17,594 nt of DNA from UBA10908 sp964608965. Lineage in GTDB: Bacteria; Bacillota; Clostridia; Peptostreptococcales; Anaerovoracaceae. Shown piece by piece: positions 16,776-17,594 of this stretch (position 1 is its first letter; the number at the start of each line of letters is the position of its first letter). Location of the stretch: assembly GCA_964608965.1 (NCBI GenBank), contig CAZSPZ010000028.1, forward strand, positions 1 through 17,594, in the 5' to 3' direction. The position numbers and the translations under genes are program-made. The notes below the pieces were generated by a model. That model did no database searches. It was not told the origin of the DNA and was given only the letters and a program-made list of their open reading frames with translations.

Positions 16776-17081
16776 TTAGCAAGCCCCCATGTTGCCGCCG
16801 GTCAGGCGGAAGCCTTTGCTATACCACTTATCCGAGTAATCCAGTGTTAAACCGGATACGTAATTTTCCAAGTCTTTTATGTAAATGATTTTGATTCCGT
16901 TGGATTCGACAACCTTATCATTGGCATTCTTAAGCTCTTCCAGAGCAAGTCCCAAACGGGGACCGCTTCAGCCTGCCCCTCCGTAGGATATCCTCATCAT
17001 TTGACTTTCCGGATTATTTGTTTTGGCCGCAATTTTATTAAATTCTACAGCGGCCTCGTTGCTTACTTTAATCACAATCAT
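16776..17081 (-). CDS. HesB/IscA-like selenoprotein (second of pair)
   Basis: Translated through one in-frame TGA, this gives 101 residues with selenocysteine at 38: the context SYGGAGU followed by SGPRLGLALEE. In IscA/HesB proteins this is the GGCxG loop whose cysteine binds iron or an Fe-S cluster, so Sec replaces the first metal ligand. HesB-like selenoproteins are a known bacterial family. The frame stays open to a TAA after the C-terminal GGNMGAC, which keeps one Cys (101) near where IscA has its CxC. A hairpin with SECIS-like geometry begins 21 nt after the TGA. AAGGAGG lies 3 nt before the ATG used; a GTG two codons later (17075) has better spacing and aligns with the start of the paralogue. 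It follows the first HesB-like gene by 18 nt. Likely role: iron-sulfur or redox chemistry; exact function unknown. Confidence 0.85.
16934..16946 (-). promoter_or_regulatory. Candidate bacterial SECIS hairpin, second HesB-like gene
   Basis: GCUC-UGGAA-GAGC on the minus strand forms a 4-bp stem with a 5-nt loop having G second, starting 21 nt after the in-frame UGA (loop 25 nt after). This fits the known bacterial SECIS geometry. A second possible stem, GUCCC-CGUUU-GGGAC, sits between the UGA and this hairpin. Confidence 0.5.
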
Positions 17082-17099
17082 GAACCTCCTTATGTTCTG

Positions 17100-17378
17100 T
17101 TAATAAACTCGAAACCTTTTGGAAAAAATATTTTCCATATAATCCACATGCATATTTTTCACCAGTTCGTGAAGTGTACGCCTGTATGCTATTTTAACGC
17201 CATTGGTTTCAACTACAATATCCCCTTTACCTATGTGCTCGTCCAGAGCGACTCCCACGCGGGGACCGGCTCAACCGCCGGGTTCGATTTCATACCTAAG
17301 GTTTAACTCTTCGGGATTGCCCATGGCATCAGAAATTTCTTTAAACTTCTTTGCCGCTGCGTCCGTTGCTTTGATCAT
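17100..17378 (-). CDS. HesB/IscA-like selenoprotein (first of pair)
   Basis: Read through one in-frame TGA, this is a 92-residue protein starting MIKATDAAAKKFKEI, with selenocysteine at 36 in YEIEPGGU followed by AGPRVGVALDE, then IVVETNGVKIAYRR and the end MENIFSKRFRVY. The fold pattern and the Sec position match the IscA/HesB metal-binding loop. Stopping at the TGA would leave a 35-residue peptide, while the sequence beyond it is plainly homologous to the paralogue downstream (GPR-GVALDE / GPR-GLALEE, ETNGVKI / ESNGIKI, MENIFSKRFR / DKWYSKGFR). It has no other Cys, unlike the paralogue. The ATG is preceded by GGGGAGG at good spacing; an upstream in-frame extension reads through low-complexity leader and is rejected. 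First gene of a two-gene operon. Function beyond Fe-S or redox chemistry is unknown. Confidence 0.86.
17237..17249 (-). promoter_or_regulatory. Candidate bacterial SECIS hairpin, first HesB-like gene
   Basis: GCUC-UGGAC-GAGC on the minus strand starts exactly 21 nt after the UGA at 17271-17273, the same offset and almost the same sequence as in the paralogue. The loop has G at its second position. A further UCCC-CGCGU-GGGA stem lies nearer the UGA. Confidence 0.5.
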
Positions 17379-17438
17379 GTAAATCCTCCCCTTTCCCTTT
17401 TTTTTAATTTTGACACGATTCCGCCCGTTTCTCTGTGA

Positions 17439-17462
17439 GTTTGTCACACATTTTGCACAAAC
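17439..17462. repeat. Imperfect palindrome upstream of the HesB-like pair
   Basis: GTTTGT (17439-17444) and ACAAAC (17457-17462) are exact inverse arms around a 12-bp centre with partial symmetry (CACA / TGC). It lies 61 bp before the first HesB-like ATG, in an interval where I find no convincing -35/-10 pair. It could be an operator; this is weak. Confidence 0.25.
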
Positions 17463-17493
17463 AAAAAGCTGCAGCAAATTTCATGCCTTGCAT

Positions 17494-17538
17494 AAAAAAA
17501 TAAAAAGTCCTGCAAGCGTTCAGATTGCGGGACTTTTT
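17494..17538 (-). terminator. Terminator of the tRNA-Thr transcript
   Basis: On the minus strand AAAAAGTCC-C-GCAA pairs with TTGC-A-GGACTTTTT around a 9-nt loop, followed by ATTTTTTTAT. It starts immediately after the tRNA 3' end and insulates the HesB-like genes from tRNA transcription. Confidence 0.85.
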
Positions 17539-17539
17539 A

Positions 17540-17594
17540 TGGAGCTACTGATCGGAATCGAACCGATGACCTGCTGATTACGAATCAGCTGCTC
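17540..17594 (-). tRNA. tRNA-Thr(CGU), 5' part outside the window
   Basis: The minus strand shows the anticodon arm GCTGA-TTCGTAA-TCAGC (anticodon CGT, reading ACG), variable loop, T arm ATCGG-TTCGATT-CCGAT, the 3' half of the acceptor stem, discriminator T and an encoded CCA (17540-17542). The 5' acceptor strand and most of the D arm lie beyond the right edge. Confidence 0.92.

Noticed and set aside
16754..16777. Plus-strand terminator hairpin AGACAG-TGAGC-CTGTCT followed by TTTTCTT
   Set aside because: No plus-strand gene ends here, and in the minus direction no T tract follows; possibly chance or an antisense stop.

Overview
The window looks like a scaffold from an anaerobic Gram-positive bacterium, most likely a Clostridia-type Firmicute. 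The pointers are an AddB-type recombination nuclease, strong AGGAGG-like ribosome binding sites, consensus or extended -10 sigma-A promoters, a diiron metallo-beta-lactamase sensor domain of a kind common in anaerobes, and two genes that only make sense if UGA is read as selenocysteine. Two runs of N (7174-7183 and 15458-15481) show that the sequence is a scaffold. The first run sits inside addB and breaks its frame. No gene-free stretch exceeds 300 bases.

Left third (1-8332), mostly housekeeping and scavenging genes. A minus-strand membrane protein of unknown function (83-733) has a good promoter over its stop codon that fires leftwards out of the window. A class I glutamine-amidotransferase-like peptidase C26 (883-1614, +) and an M20D amidohydrolase (1732-2898, -) converge on a strong terminator. 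The M20 promoter lies in a perfect 10-bp inverted repeat. Diverging from it are a DMT/EamA permease (start corrected to 3109), addB (3986-7505) and an alpha/beta-hydrolase esterase (7517-8332), in that order on the plus strand. No addA is seen next to addB.

Centre (8342-16590), a tightly coupled minus-strand operon that I read as a polysaccharide synthesis and export system. In transcription order it encodes: (1) a diiron MBL (ODP/flavodiiron-like) domain fused to a degenerate GGDEF domain and a receiver whose phospho-acceptor Asp is Glu; (2) a membrane HEAT-repeat protein with a four-cysteine insert; (3) a processive family-2 glycosyltransferase with D, DxD, ED and QxxRW motifs; (4) a large membrane-anchored extracellular clan-A glycoside hydrolase. 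Every junction overlaps (GTGA, 38 nt, ATGA). The HEAT and GT2 frames look like one ancestral protein split at a run of seven A: the two membrane helices expected before a GT2 domain lie at the end of the HEAT protein. The idea that a redox- or oxygen-responsive pseudo-enzyme controls the synthase is inference.

Right end (16690-17594). Two tandem HesB/IscA-like genes each have an in-frame TGA at the position of the first metal-ligand cysteine of IscA, and an identical-geometry hairpin 21 nt downstream. I interpret them as paired selenoproteins with candidate bacterial SECIS elements. They are followed by a terminator. A tRNA-Thr(CGU) with its own terminator enters from the right edge.
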